A stretch of DNA of 64,000 nucleotides from Hofstenia miamia (Eukaryota > Xenacoelomorpha > Acoela), in assembly GCA_004352715.1 (NCBI GenBank), contig SCFE01000089.1, forward strand, positions 522,478-586,477, written 5' to 3'. The notes below the pieces were generated by a model, which was given only the letters and a program-made list of their open reading frames with translations, did no database searches and had not been told where the DNA came from. Shown here one piece after another: positions 48,731 through 61,712 of this stretch. Each line of letters starts with the position of its first letter. Positions within the stretch are counted from its first letter, which is position 1. Both the position numbers and the translations under genes were made by a program.

Positions 48731-49271
48731 GAGTTTACACCAACTAAAGAATTTACATCGACCGCAATTTACATCGACTGGAAATCTAGCTTTTCAATTG
48801 AAAAAATTCTGAAGAGAAATCAGTGATAGCCAAAGTAAGTCAATTGAAAATACACAATATCGATTACAAATGAATATTTTTAGTGTAGGAAATTCGAAAT
48901 TATTGAAAAATTTAAAATTTATTCAAAAAAAACGTACATATGCAAGCTCAGACTAAAAGTAGATAACGCTAATTTCTACTAGCCACCCTATATTACATTG
49001 AATTTACTATTCATTAAACCAAATTCAATTTCGCACTTAAGCGCATTGCAAACTTCATTTAAAAATTGTCATGTAAATTTTGTGTAATTATATATGTGCA
49101 TACAAAGTCAAAATTCTGCTTAGACATTCAAGTGCCATGTGGGAGATTCGAAAGCAATTTTCATATTGAAAATGGTTTTTAAAGAAAACTGGTCGATGTA
49201 AATTCTAGTCGATGTAAATTCCGGTCGATGCAAATTCCTTAGTCTATTTAATTTTTGGTCGATGTAAACTC
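48731..49271. mobile_element. Foldback-type element with iterated subrepeats
   Basis: The ends are GAGTTTACAC (48731) and GATGTAAACTC (to 49271). Inside, the left arm has AATTTACATCGAC twice, plus a weak copy. The right arm has its complement GTCGATGTAAATT or close variants four times (from about 49191, 49208, 49223 and 49258). Iterated short repeats in inverted arms are characteristic of foldback elements. The interior of about 400 bases has no ORF. CATTTC occurs near both borders but does not abut the ends cleanly, so the target duplication is unclear. Confidence 0.6.
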
Positions 49272-49987
49272 TGTACGCCATTTCTTGAAATTCTTTCAAA
49301 TTATCGCTAAAATTAAGACTCAACTAATCAGGACTTCGAAATCCCATGATGCATCAGCTATTCTTTTTCTGCAGTTATATTGCATACACCCTATTGAGAA
49401 TCGCCCTGCGCGAAGTCAGAGATTATGGAGCCTCCAACAGAGCGGAATTTTATGCATAAGACATTTCTCCATTGTGTTGCTTATTTTTAGATTTTGGATA
49501 TATTTATTAGTTCGAAAGTTATCAGCGTTTGAAATATTTTTGAAGAACTCATAAATTACAAGAATATTCCTGGGAAATTTATCCTGCTACACATTTTCAA
49601 AATAAATTACTCCTATCCCCATTAAGAAAATCGGGAATCGTGGATATTGACCTATGTATTGGTAAATTCGCTTGCATGTATATCGGTTAACATTTGTATA
49701 AGTTTGTATTTCTCATTGAATTTGCTCTTAGGAGAAATTTTGTTTCTATTCAATAACTTTCGCATTTAAAACATCAGATATAAGTATATTCTCAGGGTAA
49801 ACAGAATAAAATAACTTGGTGATTCTAGTGTTTGTGGGACCGCGATAGAGCATGGCTTACAACGTAAATGAAAGAGGAAACAATCTATATCCTGTGGTGC
49901 CCTTATGAGTAATTATGGCATAAATTTTTTTCCAATTAATCAGAGAAATTAAGAAATTCCAAAGCTGCCTAAGGTTAATGATGTTAA

Positions 49988-49990
<3 letters not shown>

Positions 49991-50028
<38 letters not shown>

Positions 50029-50171
50029 ATATATAAAGTATGACCNNNNNNNNNNNNNNNNNNNNNNNNNNNNNNNNNNNNNNNNNNNNNNNNNNNNNNN
50101 NNNNNNNNNNNNNNNNNNNNNNNNNNNNNNNNNNNNNNNNNTATATATATAGTAATATATAAAGTATGACC
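49991..50171. other. (TA)n tract with gap and repeated gap edges
   Basis: A TA run (49991-50025) is followed by TAGTAATATATAAAGTATGA, 96 N (50046-50141), then a TA run and the same TAGTAATATATAAAGTATGA again. The two edges of the gap are the same sequence, so the gap may be a failed overlap join. Confidence 0.85.
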
Positions 50172-50873
50172 GATACCTTCTTGCACATTAAATTTTGTTC
50201 TATCCTTGGACCTAATGCTTGTAATGCAATTTGAGCCAAATCGAATAAGATTTAGAGGTAGCTCAACGCACTTAAGTTTGCGTTACACAATATAAGTAGT
50301 ATCACCAATTTTTGTATATTATGTCAGATTTCGCCTTGTTAGAGCTGCCTTTATCCAATCCACTTACTCTAAAAAGTGGAAGAAGATATAGAAGACTGTT
50401 TATTGCCAAACCTGGTGAACAAAGCAACGATCTGTTTTATTATTTAATTTCCCTCTTATTTCGGTGAATATTGCATTCATGTATTATTTTTGCCGGTAAG
50501 AAATTTATTACATGTATTTGTTTTTAATCAAACTTTTCTACCTGTACTTTCTATGATACTTTATTTTAAGTATTAGATAATTTTGCCTGCAAAAATTGTA
50601 TCCGTTTTATTCTGAAGAAGTGATTTTAGCCTTGTGATTATCTACTTAGCTGTTTATCACAATGTAAATCAGATAAATTTAAGTTTTATTTTTTGCTATA
50701 TGGTCTACATGTTACATAAGAAACACTTACAAGAAACATTGACAAGTCCTATCTTTTTAGTTGTGAAAGGATCGTTGCTTTCGAACAGTTCGGGTATCGT
50801 TCTCGATGTCCCGAATTGACAGTTAGTAAATACTGGTGCTGTTCTCATCCTGCGTCAGTCTTCCATTAAATTC

Positions 50874-51310
50874 GTGAAAAAGAGACACGTCTCGTTCTGC
50901 GTTGCCATTTATAGTGCACAGGAGAGAAACACGTCTCCTTGCATGTTCAAAACCAACCAAGTTTCCATTCAGGGGGACTTACAGAAAGGAAGGAGTCCGA
51001 GAGTTGAAAATATCGAAAGAAAGCTTTTGAACTTCAAGCGTCAGGTTGCGAAATCGGACAGTTTTCTCGTGAATTGTGGACATATCTAACGAAGGCCATT
51101 CGGTCCGGCTTCCTCTCCATCAATTTGTTTCATTCCTTCCATAATTGCTTTCTTTTCTTGCTCTGAAACTCTTTGCAATGAGCTTATAGCCGCTACACTA
51201 CAGTGCAGTAGTGTTTTAAGAATCAAGCAGCATTCGTCGAGATTTAAAAAAAGCATTCGAAATTTCAAATCGTTGCTTTGTTTGGCTGGTTTGACAGTTA
51301 GCATTCTCAC
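50874..51310. other. Central spacer of inverted duplication, two short ORFs
   Basis: The + strand 50874-51089 encodes 71 residues (EVENIERK-like charged helix: SPRVENIERKLLNFKRQVAK). The minus strand 51310-51086 encodes 74 residues (SVAAISSLQRVSEQEKKAIM). The segment is less AT-rich than its surroundings. Neither ORF is recognised, and it is unclear which strand, if any, is coding. Confidence 0.3.
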
Positions 51311-51559
51311 ATAGCTTTCTTACATTTTTCCGGGTTTCAGATTTGAATTTAGATGAAAGCGTTCAAATCATTGACTAATTTGCTTTGTTCATAAGTCTGG
51401 CAATAAACAGTTTTCTATAGCTTGTTTCACTTTTTAGAGCAAGTGGATTGGATAAAGAGAGCTTTAAGGAGGCGAAATCTGAGATAATATAGGAAAAATA
51501 GTGAGACACTACTTATATTGAGTAACGCAAATTCTAATCGCGTTGAGCTACCTCTAAAT

Positions 51560-51887
51560 TAAGGCTGTGCGATTCGGCTAGCTTTAATTTCGATTCGACT
51601 TTTATTTATTTCGATTCGATTCCATTTTTGCTGAATCGTACAGCCTTGGCTCGACTTTGGTGATCTGGTGTGCGGAGGTGTTGCGAACATTGTATGGTCC
51701 TACATACTACGTGTACATAAATATTCAGTGTAGTACTTATAATAACACTAATTATATTAACAGAAAATTATATCAATGTAATTTTTTCGAGAGCCTGTTA
51801 ATTTCGATGCCTGGTTGCTAAAAAATCGAAAAGGTTCGATTCGCCTGTTTTTATTCGATTCGATTTTTCCTGAATCGCACAACCTTA
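51560..51887. mobile_element. hAT-type MITE with 8-bp target duplication
   Basis: The ends are TAAGGCTGTGCGATTC (51560) and its near complement GAATCGCACAACCTTA (to 51887), with one mismatch. It is flanked by CTCTAAAT (51552-51559) and CTCTAAGT (51888-51895), an 8-bp duplication with one change, the length typical of hAT. The left arm of the surrounding inverted duplication holds the same place without the insert (complement of CTCTAAAT at 50250-50257). This confirms the borders. The interior has more GATTCGATT-like subrepeats and no ORF. Confidence 0.85.
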
Positions 51888-51991
51888 CTCTAAGTCGTAT
51901 TTGATTTGGCTCAAATTGCAGCACAAGCATTAGGTCCAAGGATAAAACAAACAAGAAGGTATTAATCTTTTTTCATATATTAAGAACAACC

Positions 51992-51993
<2 letters not shown>

Positions 51994-52023
<30 letters not shown>
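51994..52023. repeat. (TA)n microsatellite, 30 bases
   Basis: Pure TA tract about 30 bases beyond the right arm of the inverted duplication. Confidence 0.95.
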
Positions 52024-52025
<2 letters not shown>

Positions 52026-54290
52026 CTGTTTTAATCTAGAAAATTACTCATGATGCTTGAATGATCTGATATTGCATAACGCAAATTTCAAACTATTATA
52101 ACTATATATCCAGTAAAGCGCAAACTTTATATTTTCAATTTATCAGTTCTTTGCATAACTTTAATCAATTTTTCCTTTTTCCGTGAATTTAAATTGTGAA
52201 CGTTTCAGTTTGTTTAGGTAGTATATGTTTTATGATAGTTCAAATATATAAAACTAAGAGTAGCATTATCAATCACTATGGTCTACATTGATATGGTGCT
52301 CAACCTCTCTTAATATAGAATAATAAAAAAGTAAGTAAGCAAATAAATATATTTAAAATTGTTCCCCTATAATTACTTCTCTAGTAGAATCTATCAAGAT
52401 TCTCAACTGAATGTGTTTGCAACTGAAAAACGTTCAAATTTATTTTGAGCTTCCATTCCAATATTAAAAAAATATCAAGATTTCAAGCTTATTCATTTTT
52501 ATGAAGCTTCTTAAATTTTCAAGTGTAAATTCTACAGATTAAGTTTTCTTTTCTGTTAATATTATTACTAGTTAATCTATAAAAAAAACTGAAGGAAAAT
52601 TCCACATTTAAAAACAGAATAACTCAATTTATAGTTAAAATTGAATGAGAGATTCCAGAAAGATAAATTGAAGCAGTATTCTAATTGCAATGAAACAATA
52701 AAATTTTCTGAATCTTTAGATTTTCATAGGGTTTTCTCCCAAACTAAACAAAATGTTTCCTGCTTATCAAATAAAGCAAGAAATATTTTTTTTAATATTG
52801 GCCGGTAATTTTACCAGCCTTTCTTGACATTCCAAATGCCTTACTTTCAGGTATACTTAATCTTAACCAGGTGTAACTCTCGAAGAAGTCTGCTTAGAAG
52901 GAGTAATGTCTGCATCACTAAAACTGTTGACAATATAGTATTCATAGATAATAATAGATAAAATCTTCAATAGGATCAAAGCATTCAATTCCTTCAGTCT
53001 TCAAAGCATTCTAACATGTGGTTTTAAAAAGCAATTGGCATATCTGACATTTTATAATGATATTCCCTCCTCGTAGGTGTAAATGTAAGACTAATTGCAT
53101 TTATAAGAATAGCAGAAAAAATTACCACTGCAAAACAATGAGAAGGAAAATGTTATGGGATACAGCAATGAAAAAATTCCTACTAATTTACTCCTTATAA
53201 GCATTCAATATTTTTAATTGCGTATGCTTAAATTTGTAATTTTACGTCTACCTAAATTAGGAAAATTTCCTTTTCAAATATATAATATTGTATTTTAAAT
53301 AAAAATGAAAACTTAATAATATCGAGATACATTTTAATAACAGCATTAACTAAAAGTCCTTAAAATTACTTAAATTCCTTAAAACACAGCTGTTTATTAA
53401 CATTTTTTCGGGCACTATATTACTTCTTTTTTTCAAAAGAAATATTTCATGGCTCTTTATATGAGGGGAACAATTAAATAATTTTATATGTATACATTCT
53501 AATTTTATAATTTGTTTGCCGATGCAGATATTTTGGAACATCAAAATAAATCAATTTATGAGTGAAAAATAAAATATCAGTTTTTTTGAATTTACAGTGG
53601 AACTTAGCTCTTCAAATCTAATGTCAAAATTTGAGACTGAATTGAAAATCAAATAATAGGCTATAAAACAAAGTAACGGAACTATCATGTACACATTTTA
53701 TTGAATTATTTTTTCAGGATATTAATAATTAGTAATAAATTAATCAGAACTTAATTTGCAGACACAGTATCGATTCCTATTTCAAGAAATTTAGATAAAA
53801 CAATATTTAAGTTATGATCTCATTAGGCAACAACGGCAGGTAAAGGAGTTATTTACTATTTTGACACCTGAAAGTGTATTTCCCTCCTCAGAACATTTAC
53901 TTCGCATTCAACGGTGAATTTTTGTCCAATACAAATTGATAGCAGTAATTGAAAACTACTTGAATCATCTTTGATATAACACTAAAACTTCAACTTTTTA
54001 TTTAGATATTTTGTGTTATAAAACGAATTTTTAATTTTAAAAATCCTCATACAATAAGACTTATTTACGCAAAAGTTAACTCAATGCCTTTAGAATTTTT
54101 TTATAAAAAAGAACATTTGCTAAGAACAACTCTATACAGAAACATCTTTAGCCAATCGATGGTCCTATACCTAAATTCTAAACAATTGTTTATTATGAAT
54201 TTGAAATTTTCCTATTGCCTAAAGAATAAAGTTTCTCTCATGAACTAATTGAAGCTAGCACCTGCAAGATATAGGAACTTCTACTCTTTT
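52024..54290. other. AT-rich intergenic sequence, nothing recognised
   Basis: No motif-bearing ORF, splice-flanked exon or repeat pair seen on either strand. Confidence 0.5.
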
Positions 54291-54510
54291 ACTATTGCAG
54301 TTGATAGGCGCCTTCCTCTGACTTTGCGCACAGCATGCTTCAATGAATTTTGTTGGTCTCAACATACAAAGAAACAGTTAAGGCTTCTATGGACTTTCAA
54401 CCTCCTGATTACCTAGGCATTCTGAATGGGGCAACATTGAAAGCTTTCTCAAAAATTTGGAATTTTCAATGAAATATCGGAAGCTTTTCAAGGACTTTAG
54501 TCACAGCAAT
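54291..54510 (+). repeat. Dispersed repeat family, copy C
   Basis: Shares CCTCTGACTTTGCGCACAGC, then ATGCTTCAATG, with copies A and B. Further on it shares CTTTCTCAAAAATTTGGAAT with copy B. Confidence 0.5.
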
Positions 54511-56824
54511 GCATCTTAGTACAAATTTTTATCATGTTCGATACATGTTCACCAATAGTTACGTCCATATTGCAGCATTTCCAAAAATTAAATAATAGGC
54601 TTAACGAAAGATGCTTGAAAACTTTATAAAAAAATTTGTCTTTAATAAAAGACATCGGCAATTTAAGGTGGAAAAATGTTGCCTTGTTAGGATTAAAATT
54701 GAAACCGACCATTCATTATTTGAAAAAAAAAGCATTTGTTGTAATCTCTTTAGACAGCACTGTACATGTAAGTTTGGACAAAACTTTTAGTTGATGTATC
54801 GAAAATGTATTATATTTTAAATACAACTTATACATAAAGTTTGGCTTTGTAAGTTTGACATACATAACATTAAGTTCAATTGAATTTTAGGTAGACCTGA
54901 GTGGTTAATCTTGCATTTTTTCAAATCGAATTACTATAAGAAAATATATTCTAACTGGTTTCAAAAAGGGATTCAAACTACTTTTAATGCAATAAATTTC
55001 ATAGATTTGTAAGTCAGATTATTGTGAAATTGTTAAGAAAGATTTTATTAATCAAGCGCAATATAATATATGACATCATCATCCTAATACATTTGTTTAA
55101 ATTGAACTATTCATCATCTATAATTAACAGAGTTTATCCGGCAAATTAACCAGTTTGAATATTAATTTTTCATTATTCTGTTACAGATATTCAATACTCT
55201 CTTTTCCTGAGTATTTAGAAATTATTCATTTATATCTTTCTTAATAATGGTAGAGCTTCAGAAATTCGCAGCTGTTTTTGAGAGAAAACTCTAATGAACT
55301 ACATGAATTTGGAAGTATAGATTTACCTCACAGAAATGTGTTAACCAAATTAAGTATTTGAGATATGCCATATATATTCTTCAGTTTTCATCATTTTGAT
55401 ATTTATAGAGAATTTTGTAAACAATCATTTTGAATTTGACAATTTTTCTATTCTCCAATTAGATAATTTATCAATTTTGTCAAAATTGAGTTACATGTTA
55501 TCCTAAAGGTACACTTAGCTCTGGTTCATCACTAGTTATCCCTAATAGATGTGTACGATAATAATTGATATAGATCCTTTGTCTAGTATATGTTGCAATA
55601 GAAGTGATCAAGTTTGAGAATTGCTGGAATTGATTAGTTCTGAAAAATTAAGATTTTCAAGGAACTTCATCTTAAAGCAATTATCTGTCATAATCTAATA
55701 TAAAATTCACTAAGATTTATCGAAAATTGGATAGAAACATCGTATTTTAGAGAGACTTACAAAATTTTCTATTTGGATTTGCTATTGGTAATTGTATTTC
55801 GTTTTTGTCAAATCTATTTTTGAAACATTTAAAATCTTGTTTCTGTGGTCTAGTTTAAAGAATAATTACCTATTCCCAGTTAGTTAGTTTCTGTCTCCAG
55901 TCTTCAATTAGTAATTTACTTCTCAATGCGTAAAAATACCTGCACACTAGGTTTACCCATATTTTGGTCTTGTTTGAAAAGTTCGTTTGAACAATTTGAT
56001 GTGGTACAGTGTTGCCTAAGAATAACTATGCAAAACTTTTCTTCAAGATGATTGAATTTCCCCCCCCCCAAACGCAATCAAAGTTGCCGTAATTGGGGGA
56101 ATCCTTTGTTGCTATGTATTAAATTCATTACATTTTTTACATGCTGTGCGTTATTTCCAGCACTTAGAGACTGGCTCGAGGAAATATCATTGATAAGTGG
56201 CATAGGTGTTATCAGGAAGTCACCAATGAGATACTTTTTTATTTTTGCGTCATGCAATTGTGTTATTTATAGACTGATAGTTTAAATAAAATGAAGTAAT
56301 TAATTATCACAAATACACACCAATATTTAAGCATTTGAACATAAATCATTTCTGCTAAGTATGTAACCATAATATTTTTACATTTTTCTATATATAGTGA
56401 AAAATACCAGTGCAACATCACAGTTTAATAAATAAAGTATCAATAAGTAGGATTCTGTTTATATGTATTCAAATGTAATCGATCTTTGCAAAAATGTAAA
56501 CAGAAATCTTTGAGTCACATTAGGATTAGAGAAGTCCAATGTTGTTTTCTTATACTCTAAAGTTCGTTCATAGAAATTTATTGGTTTATTGGAGATGCCG
56601 TTGGTTGGAAGTTGATGATACGCATGAAAACTTTTAAAGTTCAAATGAACTGCCTGGCAGAGCAATTGATAATAGTCACAAAAGTCTCCCAATTAGAGAA
56701 AGATAGTCTGATAAATCATTTATCTACAACATAGTTTATCTGAATAAGAATTTTGACTAAATTTAAAGCCGGAAATTGTTTTCCGCAGATCATCTCCATG
56801 AAATCTACACCATCTTTCGTTAAT
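54511..56824. other. AT-rich intergenic sequence, little recognised
   Basis: The minus-strand frame 56692-56459 might be a faded continuation of the copia element to its right, but has no clear motif. Nothing else is supported. Confidence 0.45.
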
Positions 56825-57655
56825 TTATACTACTTTCCCAGTTGTGAGTTCATTACTAAGTTCATTTAATATATTTGTAAGCAACTTTCTGTCTGCTGCA
56901 AATAAAAGACCATCAACATGAATTTTTACCAATTCACATAATAATACGCTAACATCATGGAATATAAGCAATGCGCAATCAACAGTACACAATTTGACTC
57001 GTAATTTACCTACTCTTTCCAGAAGTGTTTCATACCATAACTTTGACGCATCCGTCAACCCATGTACCCTATTTTCAAACTCAATGTGCGTTTGGAACAC
57101 AATGTGCTTCACGAGGAAGGATAACATGCACAGAACACTCCAAATTTTTACCTTGTAGGAAGGCAGTTTTAATGTCAAACATGTGTAGCTCCTATTTGTG
57201 ACCACTTGCCGATGAATATGTTAATTTTAAGGAATTTCGTGAGCAAATAGGAGAATATAATTCATGTATATCGTGCTCTTCGAATGCTCGAACTACTAAC
57301 CGAGCTTTAGGAACAGTTTCATAACCACTAATTGTCTTGATGCTAAGTACCCATCTTACCTCCTCTATGACGTCATTCACTCTCCAATTTTCAAGCTCTT
57401 GCAATTTTGTGTCATCAAATGATTCACTTTCTTTGAAAAAATTTTTAGGAAAATGTTCATTATATCGTCTTGTGCCTGGTTAATAATCGGTGAACCATTA
57501 TTAACATTCTCATGCTTGTTGTCCTTCTTCGCGCTAGATTCGTGAGTAGGCTCAAAAAAATCATTCTCACTTTCTTCATAAAGCTCTAAATAAATACAAA
57601 TATTTAACAGTTCTATGTTAATATGTATACACAATAAAGTTGCTAGGGATGCCAC
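56825..57655 (-). pseudogene. Ty1/copia reverse transcriptase remnant
   Basis: Three overlapping minus-strand frames form the polymerase part of a Ty1/copia retrotransposon. Upstream is an acidic linker (57655-57400). Then come VNDVIEEVRWVLSIKT, KARLVVRAFEEHDI and LYSPICSRNSLKL. A frameshift gives MFDIKTAFLQG (57185-57155), the catalytic DIK-x-AFL box. Another gives NRVHGLTDASKLWYETLLER and KIHVDGLLFAAD, the last in place of the usual HVDD. These are the diagnostic blocks of the copia-type RT in order. The altered HVDG and the frameshifts mark it as inactive. The integrase, RNase H and LTRs were not found. Confidence 0.8.
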
Positions 57656-57754
57656 TAAGGCTATATTCTTATTGGTTATCAGTAAATAACGCCATTTACA
57701 CCAATATACACTAGTATTTAGTATATTTTAGATGAACAGTGAATTATAGACATT

Positions 57755-57779
57755 GATATATATATATATATATATATAT
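57755..57779. repeat. (TA)n microsatellite
   Basis: TA tract about 100 bases beyond the copia remnant. Confidence 0.9.
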
Positions 57780-60700
57780 TTTCCAATCTGTTGAAAACCC
57801 ATATGATTCCGCATTGGAAACATACGCAAGGGCTATTCGTGGGGATGGGGCTTACATCAATTCCCAAAGGTGTCCCTAAAATTGCAAGCTCAAAATCTTT
57901 TACAAAAAAGTGAATATTCTACTTTTCATGATAAAACAAAAGACGGTGATTTACTTAGAGGAAAGTGAATTTTTGATCACAATTACAATAAATAGGTTCT
58001 TAGGTAAATGTTCTTCTATCATGTCATACTTATGCATCTTTGAGTTAGAATCTCACAATATTTGTTGAAAGATTTCTCTATACTAGCACCAGAGAGCGAA
58101 TAGTCTTGTGAATCGATCCCACTCCCGCGGATCTCTTACTAACATAGCACCGAATCTTAAATAGAATATAAAACATGAATTACTATATTTTTTACCTATA
58201 CTACATTGCATACTATATTTCTAATAACTAAGTGTTCACTCAGATGGGAAAATGCCGTTGTGCGGATCAAGCAGGAATCGTAACTCCAGCTCAACTAAGC
58301 GCTAGTTCAGGTGCTGTTTCCAAAGCTTGTGTGGTTAGATAAGATCTTGTCACTTATCTAAGTTTTTTGTAAGGAGGTTTCTTCCAATATGATAGGAGAT
58401 CAAAATTTTCATCATATCAAAATTCCTGTGTATCTTGCACATGTCTCCTATATTTTGATTGGTATATCGTTTGCTATCAAACAGTCTTCATCCTACCCCC
58501 CCCCCCNNNNNNNNNNNNNNNNNNNNNNNNNNNNNNNNNNNNNNNNNNNNNNNNNNNNNNNNNNNNNNNNNNNNNNNNNNNNNNNNNNNNCCCCCCCCCC
58601 CCCGAGTTTGAATAAAAAAACTACAAATCACTGATTCTTCTTCGGTGTACTGAGTTGAAATTTTAGTAATGAAGCACCTTCTAATATGTTCCAGTACTAA
58701 AAATGCATCTTTGAATTTTGATAAGTTTTCAAAATTTCCCCTGAACCCACGGGAGTGTTCCCGCAAGGCTCTAAGAAGTGAGCGGACTTTAGAGCTGAAA
58801 CTTGACTTAGGAACAAACAAATAAGGAGATTAATAGAGAGGTTTCCGTTATTGAGAATGATGCTGATCGACTACAGGATCTCGTATTTTAGCATCATTGC
58901 TGTCCAAAACTTCTATAAGTAAAGCCAATTCATTTGTTCTATAATAATAGTTCTGATGTTTTTGCGTTTTCTTTGAAATTATGTATTTTACTTGTTTTAC
59001 AAGCGAAATCCGACCTTAATGATCACATACAGAAAATCTGTGTATTATACTTAAAAATAAATATTATTTGAAATCAAAAGCATCTTATGTATATTGGAAA
59101 GAAAATTTGGATTAGCAATCTCAAACTTAGATTGGAATTGGGCAATTCTAGAATTTTTGTATGGAATTGGATTGGACAGAAAAATCTGTACAATGGACAA
59201 GCTTGCATATCTCCATGCCCAGCCAGGCGTTTTAAACTGCTTAGAGCAATAAAGCAGTTTTCTAAGCAGTATTTATTAATATTTTGATTTTTTATTAACA
59301 CAGCAGCCCGCCGCCTTGATTTTTATTGAAGAGTCAATTTTGTTCAAACTCGATTAACAATTGGATCACTAGTTAATGAATAATTCATGATTTCTTAGAA
59401 TTTTCTACCAACATTCTTGCCATCTCAGAATCAACTTAAATGCTAAGTGAAATGGAAAATGTATACATTTTTAAAGGTTTTTAGTTTTATGATTATATTA
59501 GAAAGCGATTCCATATAGTTTAAAGCTAATCTGATAAATTGTTTTTGAAATATTCACTATTTATTAGCATTTTCTACCCACATTCCTGCAATGATGAATA
59601 TTTCATCTCAAAGTAGCTATAAATTTATTAAAAAAATGCTAAATTACATAAAAAAATAACTTGAAATAGGAGAAAAAACAAAGCCTTTACCCTGAACCTG
59701 GCATCAAGTAGGGTTAGATGATAAACTAGAGTTAGCATTAGCTAAAAGAAACAAATATTGTCAATAAAATTGCATTTAGATATTACGTAAATTTTGCAAA
59801 ATATTGCAAACATTTGTCTGTATTGTTGGAAATATTTCCGCCATTTTTCTTAAAGTGCATGTTTATAACCGATATAACCTATTAAAATATATATCTCAGC
59901 CAAACAATTTAAAGAAAAGTATATTTTTAGCAACTACTTTCGCATTGCATAATTTAATTTGAGAAAAACACTTTTTGTTCGTAAATATCGATTTCTAAAT
60001 AGTTCGCAATTTGAAAGAAGGATGTCGATAAAGTATAAAAATTGAAAATATTGCCACATGGAGCTATTGATTTTCTCGAGAATAATAATATTTTTATACT
60101 AAAACCTTGAAAATTGACTTACCAGAAGCCTTCGCAGTTTACACTACCTCAATATTAAAATTGCTTTACAAGCAGATGCGCAATGAAATTTCATTTGAAT
60201 AACAGAAGATCTTCCGGAATAAAGTCAAGTTTTGATCGATTATATTTTTCACTCTAAGAAGTGTCCGATTTCATAGAAAGAGGTTTATTTACGTCTATCT
60301 CATCTCAACTTTAAATTTATTTTACAATGTCAAGTATCGACTCCTATAGGAAATACAAACGTGTGCAGTCCCATCCCGTCTTATAGGATGTGAGTTTTAG
60401 CTGTTTCTTTTGGACGTTGTTGTGAATTTAGATTTCATAAATCTAAGAAACAAAAATTGTTTCACATGGAGCTGGACAGCAAGTACATTTTCATATATAA
60501 CTGTAGTACAATTGTTAATAGTTGCAGAGCAATGGGGTGCCAAAATTTAGACATTTTAGTAAGGGGGAGTAAGTCATAGATTACGTAAAAAAGGGCGTTC
60601 AAACCAAAAAGTATAGTATTAAAAAACAGAGAGATTAGCTCAATGGTTTGTCAATAGTATTGCAATTTGAACGGTCATTACATGTAATTTCAATATAAAA

Positions 60701-60916
60701 TTGTATGAAAATATTCTTTTAGCCCTATTTGAGTGCACTCTTCAAATAATTGTATGAATTTATATCTATACAAATGTACAATGATCGAAATTATTATTAA
60801 GCTTAATAACAACATTCAAGAATCAAGTAAAAATGTGAATTGAATAGGCCATAGTTCATTATATTTTACTTTAAAAATCATTGAATGGTTGCGCCTACGC
60901 TAGCTCAGACGATTAA
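57780..60916. other. Intergenic sequence with a poly-C gap
   Basis: A run of C, 84 N (58507-58590) and a further run of C mark a gap at a homopolymer. Short open frames near 58488-58820 and 59074-59301 show no motif. No gene is supported. Confidence 0.5.
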
Positions 60917-61712
60917 GGTAGATCAGGGGCAAATAAATATATTTCTGAATTTTAAGTTTTAAACTAGTAAAACCAGTTTAATATTGAAAGACATATTGTA
61001 AAAATTATTTATAAATATATACATATTTTTAGTACATTATGTATTCAATGAATCAAATTACCACAAATCTTTCAAAACAGATAACTCAAATATTGCTGTA
61101 AGGATATTAATCAAACTTTGTACACATGTTTATTACAACATTGTCTAGTGATTGAAATAACAAAACAAACAATATTTCATTAGTCATTTTTTTGATTTTT
61201 TTCGAACCACTAATTATATATTAATAAGCATATATCAAGGAATTGAACATCTATATTTAACAATTCAAAGTTTTAGGCACTAGAGCATAATTAGATCTAC
61301 AAAACTACCAAGTTTCATTAACATTACTTGAGTAGATGTTAAGATGTCATTATTTAAAACTGGTAATGTATCATAAAATTACAATGCTGAAGAAAGTTAG
61401 GTGTGATGACTCATTTTGTTCAGTTAATTGACTGATTCTAATAAGCTTAAGATACCTTGTAGTTTTTAGATTTTCTGAAAATTCAAATAGGGAGGGGTGT
61501 TTTGGGGTTATAGAAGTCGTTGCTAGAAAGATTTGTTCACTGTTGCTAAAAACGTTTTTGAATATTACTTTTTTTAAATGGGAAAATTACCCAATTTCAG
61601 TAATATTTTAATAAAATTAATAATGCATTCTTAAAATGTATATATTGAAGTAAATAAGCTTAAAAAATATATGTATAAATATTTTTTAATGATTTTTTAT
61701 CCCTGATCTACC
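60917..61712. mobile_element. TTAA-flanked inverted-repeat element, 796 bp
   Basis: The left end GGTAGATCAGGG and right end CCCTGATCTACC are exact complements. Both are flanked outside by TTAA (60913-60916 and 61713-61716), the target duplication used by piggyBac and Kolobok elements. The interior is very AT-rich, with no ORF. Ends starting GG fit Kolobok rather than piggyBac, but this is uncertain. Confidence 0.7.

Larger units (their letters stand above)
50171..51962. repeat. Inverted duplication, about 1.8 kb
   Basis: The left arm (50171 to about 50430) and right arm (about 51380-51962) are inverted copies, roughly 80-85 percent identical by eye. Matching blocks include GATACCTTCTTG, ATCCTTGGACCTAATGCTTG, TTTGAGCCAAATC, GGTAGCTCAACGC and TATCCAATCCACTT. 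The right arm is longer because of a 328-bp insertion (51560-51887). The centre is about 950 bp, with two short ORFs of unknown nature. (TA)n tracts lie beyond both arms. It may be a foldback transposon or two copies of one repeat in opposite orientation. Confidence 0.75.

Noticed and set aside
58389-58820. Open frames across the poly-C gap
   Set aside because: Pro or Gly runs from a homopolymer plus N; no motif outside the gap.
59074-59301. Overlapping ORFs on both strands
   Set aside because: Neither translation shows a motif; such overlaps are common by chance here.
60630-60690. tRNA or SINE-like A box (TTAGCTCAATGG)
   Set aside because: Only a loose B-box match follows and no cloverleaf or tail could be drawn.
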